From contig DBUY01000001.1 of assembly GCA_002308435.1 (NCBI GenBank), positions 1,430-26,251 of the forward strand: a stretch of DNA of 24,822 nucleotides, read 5' to 3'. The notes under the pieces were generated by a model, which ran no database searches, was not told the origin of the DNA, and saw nothing but the letters and a program-made list of their open reading frames with translations. Shown one piece after another: positions 16,732 to 24,822 of this stretch. This DNA comes from Proteobacteria bacterium UBA1278 (GTDB lineage Bacteria; Pseudomonadota; Gammaproteobacteria; Comchoanobacterales; Comchoanobacteraceae). Numbering within the stretch: the stretch's first letter is position 1; each line of letters begins with the position of its first letter. The position numbers and the translations under genes are program-made.

Positions 16732-19700
16732 TTTTTTGACTCCATCGGCATCGCCTTTTCAACCAAAGCGACAACTGCAGGTAAGGCTAAGCAGAGCGTC
16801 ACCACCGCAAAACCTAATCCGAAAATAATACTGATCGCGAAGGGGTGAACCCACTTTGCTTGCTGGGACGTCTCCATCAAAATAGGTGCTAGACCGAAGG
16901 TTGTGGTCAATGTTGTGAGTACAATTGCTCGTGCTCGGTGACAGATTGCATGAATTACCTGATCACAATGACTGCGTTTGGGATAGGCTATGCAGAGACG
17001 TTGGTATTGATTGAATAATATAATGGCCGTGTTAACGACTACACCGCTTAGTCCAAAAATAGCGATCATGGATAAAAGGCTGAAATCAGCCTGCATGATG
17101 TAGTGTCCGAATACGGCGCCACTGAATCCAATTGGGATCACAGCCATCATGGCAAATGGCCACCAATAGGATCGGGAGACCCAAGCCAATACAAAATAAA
17201 TTGCAATTACTGCAACTATAGAGCCTGTTGTGATTTCGTCGATTGCATCTTTTTCATCTGGTGACTGTAATGATTCTTGTATGGATACATTGTGCGCACG
17301 CTGAATAGCGGGCAGCTCCTCTTTAATGATTTGTTGACGTATAAGACTGGCTGATACGCGCTCTCTGTCGACATCGGCACCAACCTTGATTGCGAGCGTA
17401 CCATTACGCAAATAATACACAGCGGGCCGGTGTTTTATACTGAGCTCAGCAAGATCACCCAGCGCCATTTGTTGATCGCCTATCGTAATCGGCATGCTTT
17501 CTAAAGCACCTGCATTTTGGATATCTTGCTGATCAATAGTCACTTGTATCGTGAGTTGCTCATTGCCTGATAAGTTATTAACGGTCACTTCTCCACCTTG
17601 AAAGACTTGTTGTAGTTGTCGCGATAATGATTGTTTTGTCAGACCTAGCATTCGCGCGGTAGGTTTCAATGTGACTTCATACTCGGCCCCGCCCAGTGCA
17701 CTATTGTCAGTGATATTGTAAACAGCACTGTATGCTGAAAGGCGGCGCTTTGCCTCTTCGGCTGCGCGAGCCAGTGTATCCCAATCATCTCCCGTAATCA
17801 GCAAATTAACGTCTTGCCATTCTGTCTCTGATTGGGCTTCCTTGACCGTGATCTTCTTCACGGTCGGAAATTGCTCCAGCTGTTGTTCCCAAGCACGTTT
17901 GATTTCTGAATTCGAAATTTTCCGCTGTGATGGTGGTGTTAGTTCAACGACAATCGATGCATGATCTGATTGCTGCTCTGCGTATACTGGGGCTGTCTCG
18001 GTTGTGATTGCTGGAAGTTGGTACTTGACAATCGGTGTTTGAATCGTTGTTGACTGATTGTTGGTCAGTACGCGATCGGCACGCATGAGTGCTTTTTGAG
18101 CTGATGCCATCACCGCTTGCATTTGTCCTCGGGTTGTTCCCGGATAAAACTCAACATCAAGCGCAATGTGGTCACGTGCGATATAGGGAATAAAGTTATA
18201 AGGTACTTGACCACTGAGTAGGAGGACAATTGGAAAGACGACGACAAACGCAACGATACTGAGGGTAATCCATGCGCGTGCAGCAATAGACTGCAGCAGC
18301 ACCTTGAGCTTGTGAAACTGTAATTGTTTGGCATCGATCCATGCGGCAACAGGTCCTTGCGTGTGGCTATGCATAGCCTGTAACGCGCCCGTAATATGAT
18401 GTGGCAATATGAAAAAACACTCAATCAGAGATGCGATAATGACGGCAATGACGACTTTTGGGATATCTTGTAGAAAAACGGCATAGCGTGATTGCATGAC
18501 CAATAACGGAATAAAAGCACTGATTGTTGTCAGCGATGCTGCTAGAACAGGCGGGAACATTTGATTCATTGCAGTCTTTACTGCATCGACAGGCTTTTCG
18601 CCAGCTTGAAAGTTTGCATAGGCATTTTCAGCGACTACGATGGTATCATCAACGATCAAACCAAGTGCCATGATAAACCCAAATGTACTCAAGAAGTTGA
18701 TACTCATGTTCAGCATATACATGACGATCAGTGCACCAACGATCGCCGTCGGAATCCCCATTGCAATCCAAAATGCCAATCGCCATTGGATTAACATGAC
18801 TAGTAAAATACCGATTCCAACAATCCCCCATATTCCGTTCTCCAGAAGCATATTCAGCCGTTGATGAATGAGCTGATATTCTTTTAAGAATACCCGAGAT
18901 TGAATTGAAGATGGCCACTGAGCAGCTGCCTGTTGATACCACGTATAAAATTGTTCTACCAGTTGTAGGCTGTCCCCACCGTTCTGGGTGGATCGCTCTA
19001 CCTCAAGTATTACAGCAGGCTGTTGAAGATAGGTAATGGTTGGCTGGTTGGTCTCGTTTTCAAGATCGAGCTGACTGATATCGCCAACTCGATATGCCTG
19101 CCCGCGTAGTTGGATCACCTTCTCCTCGACTTCTTCGCTAACTTTGGGCCGTGGTGGTGCGCGCATGGTAATATTGAGGTCATTTGTCTCAAGTCGTCCA
19201 ATTGGCTGTTGATTGCTCGATTGCGCGATTTCGTCGGTAAGCGTTGTGATGGGAAGTTGCAAACGATGGATATCAATTGTACGGAGATTGATGTTTAGAT
19301 TTTGGTCTGGTAGTCCAACAATTCTCACTTTATCCATGCCGTATTCTGAGAGCAGGCTGCGCTTTGCCGCATTGGCCCAATAACGCAGCGTCTCGAGCTG
19401 GTCGCCATAGAGAATGAGCTTCAACAGCGGATCGTGTAGCATAACTTCAGAGATAATGGGCGCCTCAGACCCGCTCGGCATATCTGTTTTTGCGAGGGTA
19501 TTTCGTATTTCATCAAAGGCATTTGTGAGGTCAGTCCCGGTACGGAAATCTAAGACGATAAACCCGTACCCTGGCATCGCGAAGCTTTCCAGCGTTCTCA
19601 AGTCGCTGGTTGCACGCAATTCACTGGTGAGTGGGCGAGTTATGTTTTCATAGACTTCCTGTGCATTTGCGCCACTCCAATTTACGCGAACGCTGATCGT

Positions 19701-19871
19701 TGGCCAAGGAAAGTCCGGCATTGACTGGACATTGATCTGCCGACCGAGCACGAAGCCGACTAATAAAACCCCGATTAGTAGGAGATTAGCAAGAACGGGG
19801 TGACATTGGACATACTGCATGACCTCACTGAGTGGGTGATGGTTGTGATCTGCTCTTTCTGACGCACTCAT
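16728..19871 (-). CDS. RND efflux permease, first of a two-permease pump
   Basis: This RND-family permease has 1047 residues and the full 12-helix, two-porter-domain layout. The proton-relay aspartates are in GLIVDDTIVVAENAYANF (D408, D409, equivalent to AcrB D407/D408). In helix 10 the motif is GVVVNTAIILF (N947, T948): the acidic residue seen in the partner permease (N931-D932) is replaced by Thr, and the AcrB lysine is missing. It is clearly a diverged paralogue of the gene downstream rather than a recent copy. Its ATG overlaps the adaptor stop by 4 nt (ATGA at 19868-19871), and it overlaps the next permease by 4 nt, so all three are translationally coupled. Only a weak GTGAG precedes the start, consistent with coupling. 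The pump would span the inner membrane and work with the adaptor and an outer-membrane channel encoded elsewhere. Confidence 0.93.
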   Translation of the reverse strand: MSASERADHNHHPLSEVMQYVQCHPVLANLLLIGVLLVGFVLGRQINVQSMPDFPWPTISVRVNWSGANAQEVYENITRPLTSELRATSDLRTLESFAMPGYGFIVLDFRTGTDLTNAFDEIRNTLAKTDMPSGSEAPIISEVMLHDPLLKLILYGDQLETLRYWANAAKRSLLSEYGMDKVRIVGLPDQNLNINLRTIDIHRLQLPITTLTDEIAQSSNQQPIGRLETNDLNITMRAPPRPKVSEEVEEKVIQLRGQAYRVGDISQLDLENETNQPTITYLQQPAVILEVERSTQNGGDSLQLVEQFYTWYQQAAAQWPSSIQSRVFLKEYQLIHQRLNMLLENGIWGIVGIGILLVMLIQWRLAFWIAMGIPTAIVGALIVMYMLNMSINFLSTFGFIMALGLIVDDTIVVAENAYANFQAGEKPVDAVKTAMNQMFPPVLAASLTTISAFIPLLVMQSRYAVFLQDIPKVVIAVIIASLIECFFILPHHITGALQAMHSHTQGPVAAWIDAKQLQFHKLKVLLQSIAARAWITLSIVAFVVVFPIVLLLSGQVPYNFIPYIARDHIALDVEFYPGTTRGQMQAVMASAQKALMRADRVLTNNQSTTIQTPIVKYQLPAITTETAPVYAEQQSDHASIVVELTPPSQRKISNSEIKRAWEQQLEQFPTVKKITVKEAQSETEWQDVNLLITGDDWDTLARAAEEAKRRLSAYSAVYNITDNSALGGAEYEVTLKPTARMLGLTKQSLSRQLQQVFQGGEVTVNNLSGNEQLTIQVTIDQQDIQNAGALESMPITIGDQQMALGDLAELSIKHRPAVYYLRNGTLAIKVGADVDRERVSASLIRQQIIKEELPAIQRAHNVSIQESLQSPDEKDAIDEITTGSIVAVIAIYFVLAWVSRSYWWPFAMMAVIPIGFSGAVFGHYIMQADFSLLSMIAIFGLSGVVVNTAIILFNQYQRLCIAYPKRSHCDQVIHAICHRARAIVLTTLTTTFGLAPILMETSQQAKWVHPFAISIIFGLGFAVVTLCLALPAVVALVEKAMPMESKK

Positions 19872-21130
19872 TGCATCTCACTGTACTTCTTCACAGTGAG
19901 TCCGGTCGCGGGGTTCGGGATGTGCGTTGACATGACGTCACGCTGCTCAAGGTCTTTATCCGTTGTGATGATAACGAGTGCGCGATCATTGTCATCGTAA
20001 ACGTAACCTTGTTTTTGAATTTCGACGGCTTCAAGCGTATTATTGTCATCAAGAACGTAAATCGTATTATTTGGGTAAAGCGCAGTGGTCTCGATGATGT
20101 AGCTATCTGCTATTGCCGGCATAGTCAGGCGAATGTAAACTGGCATTTTGTGTGCGAATAGCTCACTCTCTTTGCTATTTTTAAATGTAAATACTGCTTG
20201 CTGGCTCATTTGACCATCATTGACAATGGGCAGTAGACGATCAAGTGAGATGGCGACTGCAGCATCATCGAGGACGATCTTGGCTGCGACTGTTTTCTGC
20301 TGCGTTAATTGCTCTCGAACTTCTGCTGCGTGCTTTGCAGGAATTTGCGCACGAACCTCATAATTTCCGTCAGGAATCATTCGAATGAGCTCTTTTCTCT
20401 CAACACGGCTCCCCTCAGCCACATGAACATCAGAGATCACCCCATTACTTGGTGCGAATAGCTTTGTATCTTGAAGATCGTGTTGACGTTTTTCGACCAC
20501 CACATTGGCTGCTTCACGCTTGGCGCGCAATATTTCAATCTGGCTTTCATGTTTTGCAACCAGCCCGAGTCGATTGGTCACTTCTAATTGATGTTGCTGT
20601 GTCTCGCGCTGGCTATTCTCTAATACGATCTGTGCAACAGCACCAGTTTTAGCGAGCTGTTGCTGTCGATCAAGCCGTTTTTGGCTGAGGGCTAGGAGCT
20701 TTTGCTCTTGTTCTAGTGCAGTTTGATTAATTTCACCCGCCCTTTTTTCACCATCGATCTGTGCATTGATTTCTTTGATGTGTGCTTGTGCTTCTTGTAA
20801 TGCTTGCTGATAGTCAGTCGGATCAATACTCAATAGAAGGTCCCCTTTTCGCACTCGCTGCCCTGGTGATGCTTGCATGACTTCGACTACCCCTTCGAGC
20901 GGTGAACTGATTTCAACGGCAGTTGGCACGACAACATATCCATATAATGACAGGACTGGCTGATTGTGATTAGCAGAAACGACTGTGGTTTCAACAACAG
21001 CACGGTTGTCGCGAGTCATGGCCTGTTGTACTGGCGCTTGATTGTAGAGTAGATAGACTGCGGCGATTAACAGGAGCCCAATGACACCGACCGCAGCAGC
21101 GACTTGTAAGGCAAGGTGTTTCTGTTTCAT
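19868..21130 (-). CDS. RND periplasmic adaptor (membrane fusion protein, HlyD/AcrA type)
   Basis: This 420-residue protein links inner-membrane RND permeases to an outer-membrane channel. It has one N-terminal membrane anchor (about residues 8-28, after MKQKH) and no lipobox Cys, so it is held by the helix rather than by lipid. Next come a lipoyl half-domain (SSPLEGVVEVMQASPGQRVRKGD, about 75-97, abbreviated family pattern), an alpha-hairpin coiled coil (about 105-205, rich in Q/E/K), the second lipoyl half (FAPSNGVISDVHVAEGSRV), and beta-barrel and membrane-proximal domains. The ATG at 21130 has AAGGA 7 nt upstream. It is the first gene of the adaptor-permease-permease operon, divergent from the very long gene to its right across a 233-bp gap. 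No regulator gene or TolC-like gene is adjacent. Confidence 0.93.
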   Translation of the reverse strand: MKQKHLALQVAAAVGVIGLLLIAAVYLLYNQAPVQQAMTRDNRAVVETTVVSANHNQPVLSLYGYVVVPTAVEISSPLEGVVEVMQASPGQRVRKGDLLLSIDPTDYQQALQEAQAHIKEINAQIDGEKRAGEINQTALEQEQKLLALSQKRLDRQQQLAKTGAVAQIVLENSQRETQQHQLEVTNRLGLVAKHESQIEILRAKREAANVVVEKRQHDLQDTKLFAPSNGVISDVHVAEGSRVERKELIRMIPDGNYEVRAQIPAKHAAEVREQLTQQKTVAAKIVLDDAAVAISLDRLLPIVNDGQMSQQAVFTFKNSKESELFAHKMPVYIRLTMPAIADSYIIETTALYPNNTIYVLDDNNTLEAVEIQKQGYVYDDNDRALVIITTDKDLEQRDVMSTHIPNPATGLTVKKYSEMQ

Positions 21131-21161
21131 TGCAGGATCCTTATGATGTGGTTATATTAAC

Positions 21162-21176
21162 ATGGCGGGCGGCCAT
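21162..21176. promoter_or_regulatory. Inverted repeat upstream of the efflux operon
   Basis: ATGGC-gggcg-GCCAT forms a perfect 5-bp inverted repeat with a 5-nt centre, 31-46 nt upstream of the adaptor ATG. On the minus strand a TATAAC (21156-21151), a possible -10, follows immediately, so the repeat would fall in the promoter spacer, a common operator position. The matching -35 is poor, so both promoter and operator are tentative. Confidence 0.25.
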
Positions 21177-21303
21177 AATGAAAGCTTAATTTTTCTGCCC
21201 TTCTCACTCGTTCCTCTTTGAACTCAAATGACTGTCATAATAACGATGTGTTTCTCATAAACCGCTTGGATTCTGCCTATTAGAGGGCGTATCGGCACAA
21301 TTC

Positions 21304-21332
21304 TTGGCAATATAGACACATTATGTTATGGT
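21304..21332 (+). promoter_or_regulatory. Extended -10 promoter for the 21364 gene
   Basis: TTGGCA (21304-21309) is followed after 17 nt by TATGGT (21327-21332). A TG one base before the -10 (21324-21325) makes it an extended -10 element. The ATG at 21364 is 31 nt further and has AGG at 21355-21357 as ribosome site. Confidence 0.5.
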
Positions 21333-21363
21333 ATATCACCCATGAAAAACACACAGGTTCACA

Positions 21364-24300
21364 ATGACTGTACTGACAGCGACGAAAGCGCTTTATTTTT
21401 CTACATTGTATTTGATGCTCAGCGAGTCTTCCACTGTTCAACGAGATATCGTTGACGGGCAGACAGACGAGCCTATCTTATTTTACCAATACGCAACACT
21501 AGCAGCTCAAACTTTCATGTATGCTGTTTGCGGGCTCAGCTGGTCGATGTTCACCTTAATGTCACTGTTTACAAACCCGTGGTGGTTCCTAGGAACACAA
21601 TTCGTGAATTTGTCATTATATTATTATGCAGTGTACAAACCCTACGCAGCAAGTGATCTTAGTACTAAAAATCCTCAGATTAATAGCCTCACATTTGAGC
21701 CATTTTCTAATGAAACACTCCAAGAAAAGAAAAACCAAGCACAAACACGTTTTGTTTTTGGCTTCTTTGGGTTACTGGGTATTGATTCGTTCTTTCTGTT
21801 CAAAAGTTTTCGCGATTTTTTGCACCATCGTTTACACAATGTGAACAACACTGAGACGGATCCTGTACTGAGTGGTCTATTAGATGGCATCGACGATATG
21901 GATGCTGTGTTAACGCGAGACGAGATCACTAGAATCCAGCATTATTCCCAGAGCATCGGCATCCCAGTGCGCGTGTTTCAGAATGCGCTTGATGATGTTA
22001 TGAGGGGTACCGACATCGCAAACGCCCTGAGTCAGTATCGGCGAGAGCAGCATGGTGATGGTTATTGGACACTCTCTACCCAGGTTAAACGCCTGCGGCA
22101 ACTGCCAAATTTACTCATGCAGCTTCCTCGACAGATCTGGAATAATGCTCGTAAATTACGTAATTTTCAGCATTTGAAGAGATGTTCATTGGATCTCTTG
22201 TGGCGCTGTGGCCGCTTTGCGCTTAATCCGTTTATTGATGTGATGGTCCGAGTCATTAATGTCTTTGATCTGTTATCAACACTCATCGAGTATATCGAGC
22301 TTGGTCCATTGCTGTCATTTTTATTGAAGCACGCAACGTCTTTTACGATGCACGCAACGGTAGGACTTCATTTGTACTGGTATGCGCCTGTATTTATGCA
22401 CTCTGCTCCCGCAGCAATAACGCTGTGCATTGGCATACTCAGTTTGTTAAATTATCACCGTCTCCTGGCGCCTGGGGCGGTTTCAACCCTCAACGACATG
22501 ACCCAAACAAGTCGATTTTTGCGTCCTTTTATTATCGGCGATCTATTTATTAAACTCCATGCCATATTTAAGGCTGTGACCATATGCTCAAGGTCAGCTG
22601 GTGAGCGCTGTTTGCAGTTTATTGCATTTTTAATCCGACAAGACCCTCTGTACGCGACACCAAAATATCTTGCTAAAAAAATGGGGGTCATGTTGTTTAC
22701 TTCACTCAATCTGTGTACGGAGATCTGCTCACAAATTGGAAAAGGGACGTTTTCGCTTGAGGGTTTTAAGAAAGCCTACAGCGATACAAGCGATATGATT
22801 GATAGGATCCCACTCGATGCTTTCCAAAAAGTCGTAACACAGGGGATTGCCTATTTAGACACATACTCGAGAATGTTTACCGATTGGTCTGTGAAGCGTC
22901 GTTTACTCGATGCTCCGGTGCCATTCAAGTTTAGAGAACAATCTCTAGATCAGGCGGCATGGGTATCGAGGTGGAAGCAATACTTGGATCAATATTTGAA
23001 TATGAAAACCGTGCTTCTCTATTCAGATACTGATATGCACTGCACAATGGTGGACGATGACGGTATAGAATGGTTGGCTGACGGTAACGAGTCGGCCCCT
23101 ATCATGTCTGATGCGAAAATCCGAAAAGAGATTATTAAAAGTGCGCAAAGTAACCAGTTCCATGGTTACTACCAAAAAATGCAGGATGGTAGGTACGTTC
23201 TTGTCTGTGATGCACTACGTTGGAACCGTGCCGTAGCACAACCTAAACAGCATGGATTTTTTAGAAGCTTCTGGCAACGGCTGATGGGACTACTTTCGAC
23301 TAACAGTGATATGGATACTCTTTTCGCATTTTTTGTGGATAACCTGTCTGATGAAATTCAGAAAATCCCAAATAATGGTAACTGTGGCTGGATGTACAAT
23401 GCGCTAAGCCAGGTTACTGGTGATATGCCGGCGTCTGTAGACACATCATCAGCTGAGTGGTTTAAGAGCTGGTATGCGGAAAACTGTGTTGATTGTAGTG
23501 ATTCAGAAAAGCGCAGCAACAAAAACCGGCTTGCTGTATCACTTAAATCAGGATTTAATCAAGAACTGAAGCGTATCAACGACTCTGGCAACAAGGGGGA
23601 TGAGGTTCATCAGCTTTTGACTCAGTTTGGGGCGAGTATCGCCAAACTGATACGCGAGTATGCGCAATTCAGATCATCAAATGCGACAGGACAACAATTA
23701 AAAAAACGTATTCTCGATGCCTTTAGAGAGAACATCCTACCAAATATTTCTGTATGCCCCGATGGTGCCGTTGGTGGATTAAAAGAGGGACAAATTGAGT
23801 TAGACCAGGCCTCTACTGAGCTAGATGGTACTACTTCTTGGCTGAATACGCACTATCGTGCTGCCAGAGTAAATGCTGAGTCAAACTTATCACAGGCTGT
23901 TGCTGTTGAAATCGGCACGCCAATGCGTTTTCTAAACCCAGAAGTAATGAATATGGTGGGCAGCTCGATTGCGGGCATAAAGCCCAATTTGCTTTTTTCT
24001 CTCTACGCTACAGATATGTCGGATGTCTATGAAAGCCGCAGTATCATTGGTCCTGGGCATTCCTTCGGTCCAGTCTACGCTCTTGTGCTAGCGTCAACCC
24101 CATCACCCTCTAGCCAAGGGTTAGACGTCAATAACCGACACAAGAATAATATTGCTAGAGCTTGGTGTGGTCTTAATACCAATATTGATGAGCTTTCCAT
24201 GCTGGAGCGCTCTGAGCTTGGTCATGGACAGATCTTTTGTCCCGCCGTGAACTACCAAGCCTTACGGGATACACTTCCGATCGGTCATCATTTCAAGAAT

Positions 24301-24822
24301 TGCCTGGTCGAAGGTGCTGATGATCAGATTATACCCCTTGAGTATTTTGAGCGGCGCGGTACTAGTCAATCCCATTTTTATACTGATTGGATATCTTATC
24401 TTTGCAAAGAGGGCTATTTAAATACTGATATCGCATCCGATGAATTGTCTCCCGATCAACTCGAAGAGCGTGCTGCAGCCTTGTATGAGCTTGTTTCTCA
24501 ACAACTCGATTTATCGAATAGTCTATTTTATAAACTTGCCCTGTATGATCAGTTACACATGCAAGGAATTGATGTCAATAGATTAAACTGGGATCAACTC
24601 GTCGCACTTGCCAATAACGATCAAGGCTCTCTGGGTGGTGAATTATTCTCACATAATCATAACTGGGAAGAATGGCACCAGACTCTTATAACAGACACGA
24701 ACGAAGCGATGGCTAAAAAACTCCATCGCTATCTTGAGTATCCGTTGACAGAATTTAGAGTCATGTCTAATTTATTAGATGCTCTAGTTAAGCGCAGCCC
24801 AAACCGCAGCCAGATAGATGTT
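21364..24822 (+). CDS. Very long protein, OTU-like Cys motif, 3' end beyond window
   Basis: Codon-by-codon reading from ATG 21364 gives no stop to the window edge: at least 1153 residues. The start has AGG six nt upstream and an in-frame stop at 21343, so it is well set. The N-terminal third has hydrophobic stretches (about 45-95, 130-148, 285-375, 440-455) separated by charged segments. A central motif, IPNNGNCGWMYNALSQ (668-683, Cys674), matches the catalytic Cys loop of OTU cysteine proteases (D-G-N-C-L/G-F/W..A-L), with Asn in place of the Asp. Downstream His candidates are H899, H975/H976 and, in SQSHFYTDW, H1004. OTU enzymes cleave ubiquitin; bacterial ones are host-directed effectors (Legionella Lot, chlamydial ChlaOTU). 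The Cys-His spacing here is longer than in a minimal OTU, so the assignment is a hypothesis. It is divergent from the efflux operon. Confidence 0.8.
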   Translation, partial: MTVLTATKALYFSTLYLMLSESSTVQRDIVDGQTDEPILFYQYATLAAQTFMYAVCGLSWSMFTLMSLFTNPWWFLGTQFVNLSLYYYAVYKPYAASDLSTKNPQINSLTFEPFSNETLQEKKNQAQTRFVFGFFGLLGIDSFFLFKSFRDFLHHRLHNVNNTETDPVLSGLLDGIDDMDAVLTRDEITRIQHYSQSIGIPVRVFQNALDDVMRGTDIANALSQYRREQHGDGYWTLSTQVKRLRQLPNLLMQLPRQIWNNARKLRNFQHLKRCSLDLLWRCGRFALNPFIDVMVRVINVFDLLSTLIEYIELGPLLSFLLKHATSFTMHATVGLHLYWYAPVFMHSAPAAITLCIGILSLLNYHRLLAPGAVSTLNDMTQTSRFLRPFIIGDLFIKLHAIFKAVTICSRSAGERCLQFIAFLIRQDPLYATPKYLAKKMGVMLFTSLNLCTEICSQIGKGTFSLEGFKKAYSDTSDMIDRIPLDAFQKVVTQGIAYLDTYSRMFTDWSVKRRLLDAPVPFKFREQSLDQAAWVSRWKQYLDQYLNMKTVLLYSDTDMHCTMVDDDGIEWLADGNESAPIMSDAKIRKEIIKSAQSNQFHGYYQKMQDGRYVLVCDALRWNRAVAQPKQHGFFRSFWQRLMGLLSTNSDMDTLFAFFVDNLSDEIQKIPNNGNCGWMYNALSQVTGDMPASVDTSSAEWFKSWYAENCVDCSDSEKRSNKNRLAVSLKSGFNQELKRINDSGNKGDEVHQLLTQFGASIAKLIREYAQFRSSNATGQQLKKRILDAFRENILPNISVCPDGAVGGLKEGQIELDQASTELDGTTSWLNTHYRAARVNAESNLSQAVAVEIGTPMRFLNPEVMNMVGSSIAGIKPNLLFSLYATDMSDVYESRSIIGPGHSFGPVYALVLASTPSPSSQGLDVNNRHKNNIARAWCGLNTNIDELSMLERSELGHGQIFCPAVNYQALRDTLPIGHHFKNCLVEGADDQIIPLEYFERRGTSQSHFYTDWISYLCKEGYLNTDIASDELSPDQLEERAAALYELVSQQLDLSNSLFYKLALYDQLHMQGIDVNRLNWDQLVALANNDQGSLGGELFSHNHNWEEWHQTLITDTNEAMAKKLHRYLEYPLTEFRVMSNLLDALVKRSPNRSQIDV

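Overview
This window looks like chromosomal DNA of a gammaproteobacterium that probably lives with or inside a eukaryotic host such as a protist. UvrA and NadD are ordinary proteobacterial proteins, and the RND efflux operon is of Gram-negative type. Between them lie several genes with eukaryote-like or effector-like architecture: ankyrin repeats, a very long coiled coil, a nucleotidyltransferase-like motif and an OTU-like cysteine motif. I cannot name the genus. The mix recalls Legionellales-type intracellular bacteria, but this is inference from gene content only.

Layout. 1-2212 (+): 3' three quarters of uvrA, running in from the left edge. 2307-3161 (+): unknown protein with one ankyrin-like segment and an acidic tail coded by a 12-bp tandem repeat. 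3420-8486 (+): 1688-residue protein with N-terminal ankyrin-like repeats, a long coiled coil and a C-terminal nucleotidyltransferase-like motif. 8635-9573 (+): AEC-family permease. 9722-10447 (-): FkbM-like methyltransferase with a hydrophobic N-terminus. 10515-11108 (-): compact ankyrin protein with an exact 32-residue period. 11236-11919 (-): nadD. 12201-13574 (+): DUF1963/YwqG-like protein with a duplicated module. 13645-21130 (-): operon of a periplasmic adaptor and two different RND permeases, joined by 4-nt ATGA overlaps. 21364 to the right edge (+): a very long open frame of at least 1153 codons with no stop, encoding a protein with N-terminal hydrophobic segments and an OTU/papain-like Cys motif.

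How they work together. The RND operon is one functional unit, a tripartite efflux pump lacking its outer-membrane channel gene here. uvrA and nadD are independent housekeeping genes. The ankyrin, coiled-coil/nucleotidyltransferase and OTU-like genes are unrelated to them and are the best candidates for secreted host-interaction proteins. No secretion signal was proven.

No tRNA, rRNA, CRISPR array, insertion sequence or transposase was seen. No gene-free stretch exceeds 300 bases; the longest are 11920-12200, 3162-3419 and 21131-21363. They hold promoter-like elements and small inverted repeats but no recognisable RNA gene. I found no convincing intrinsic terminator anywhere.
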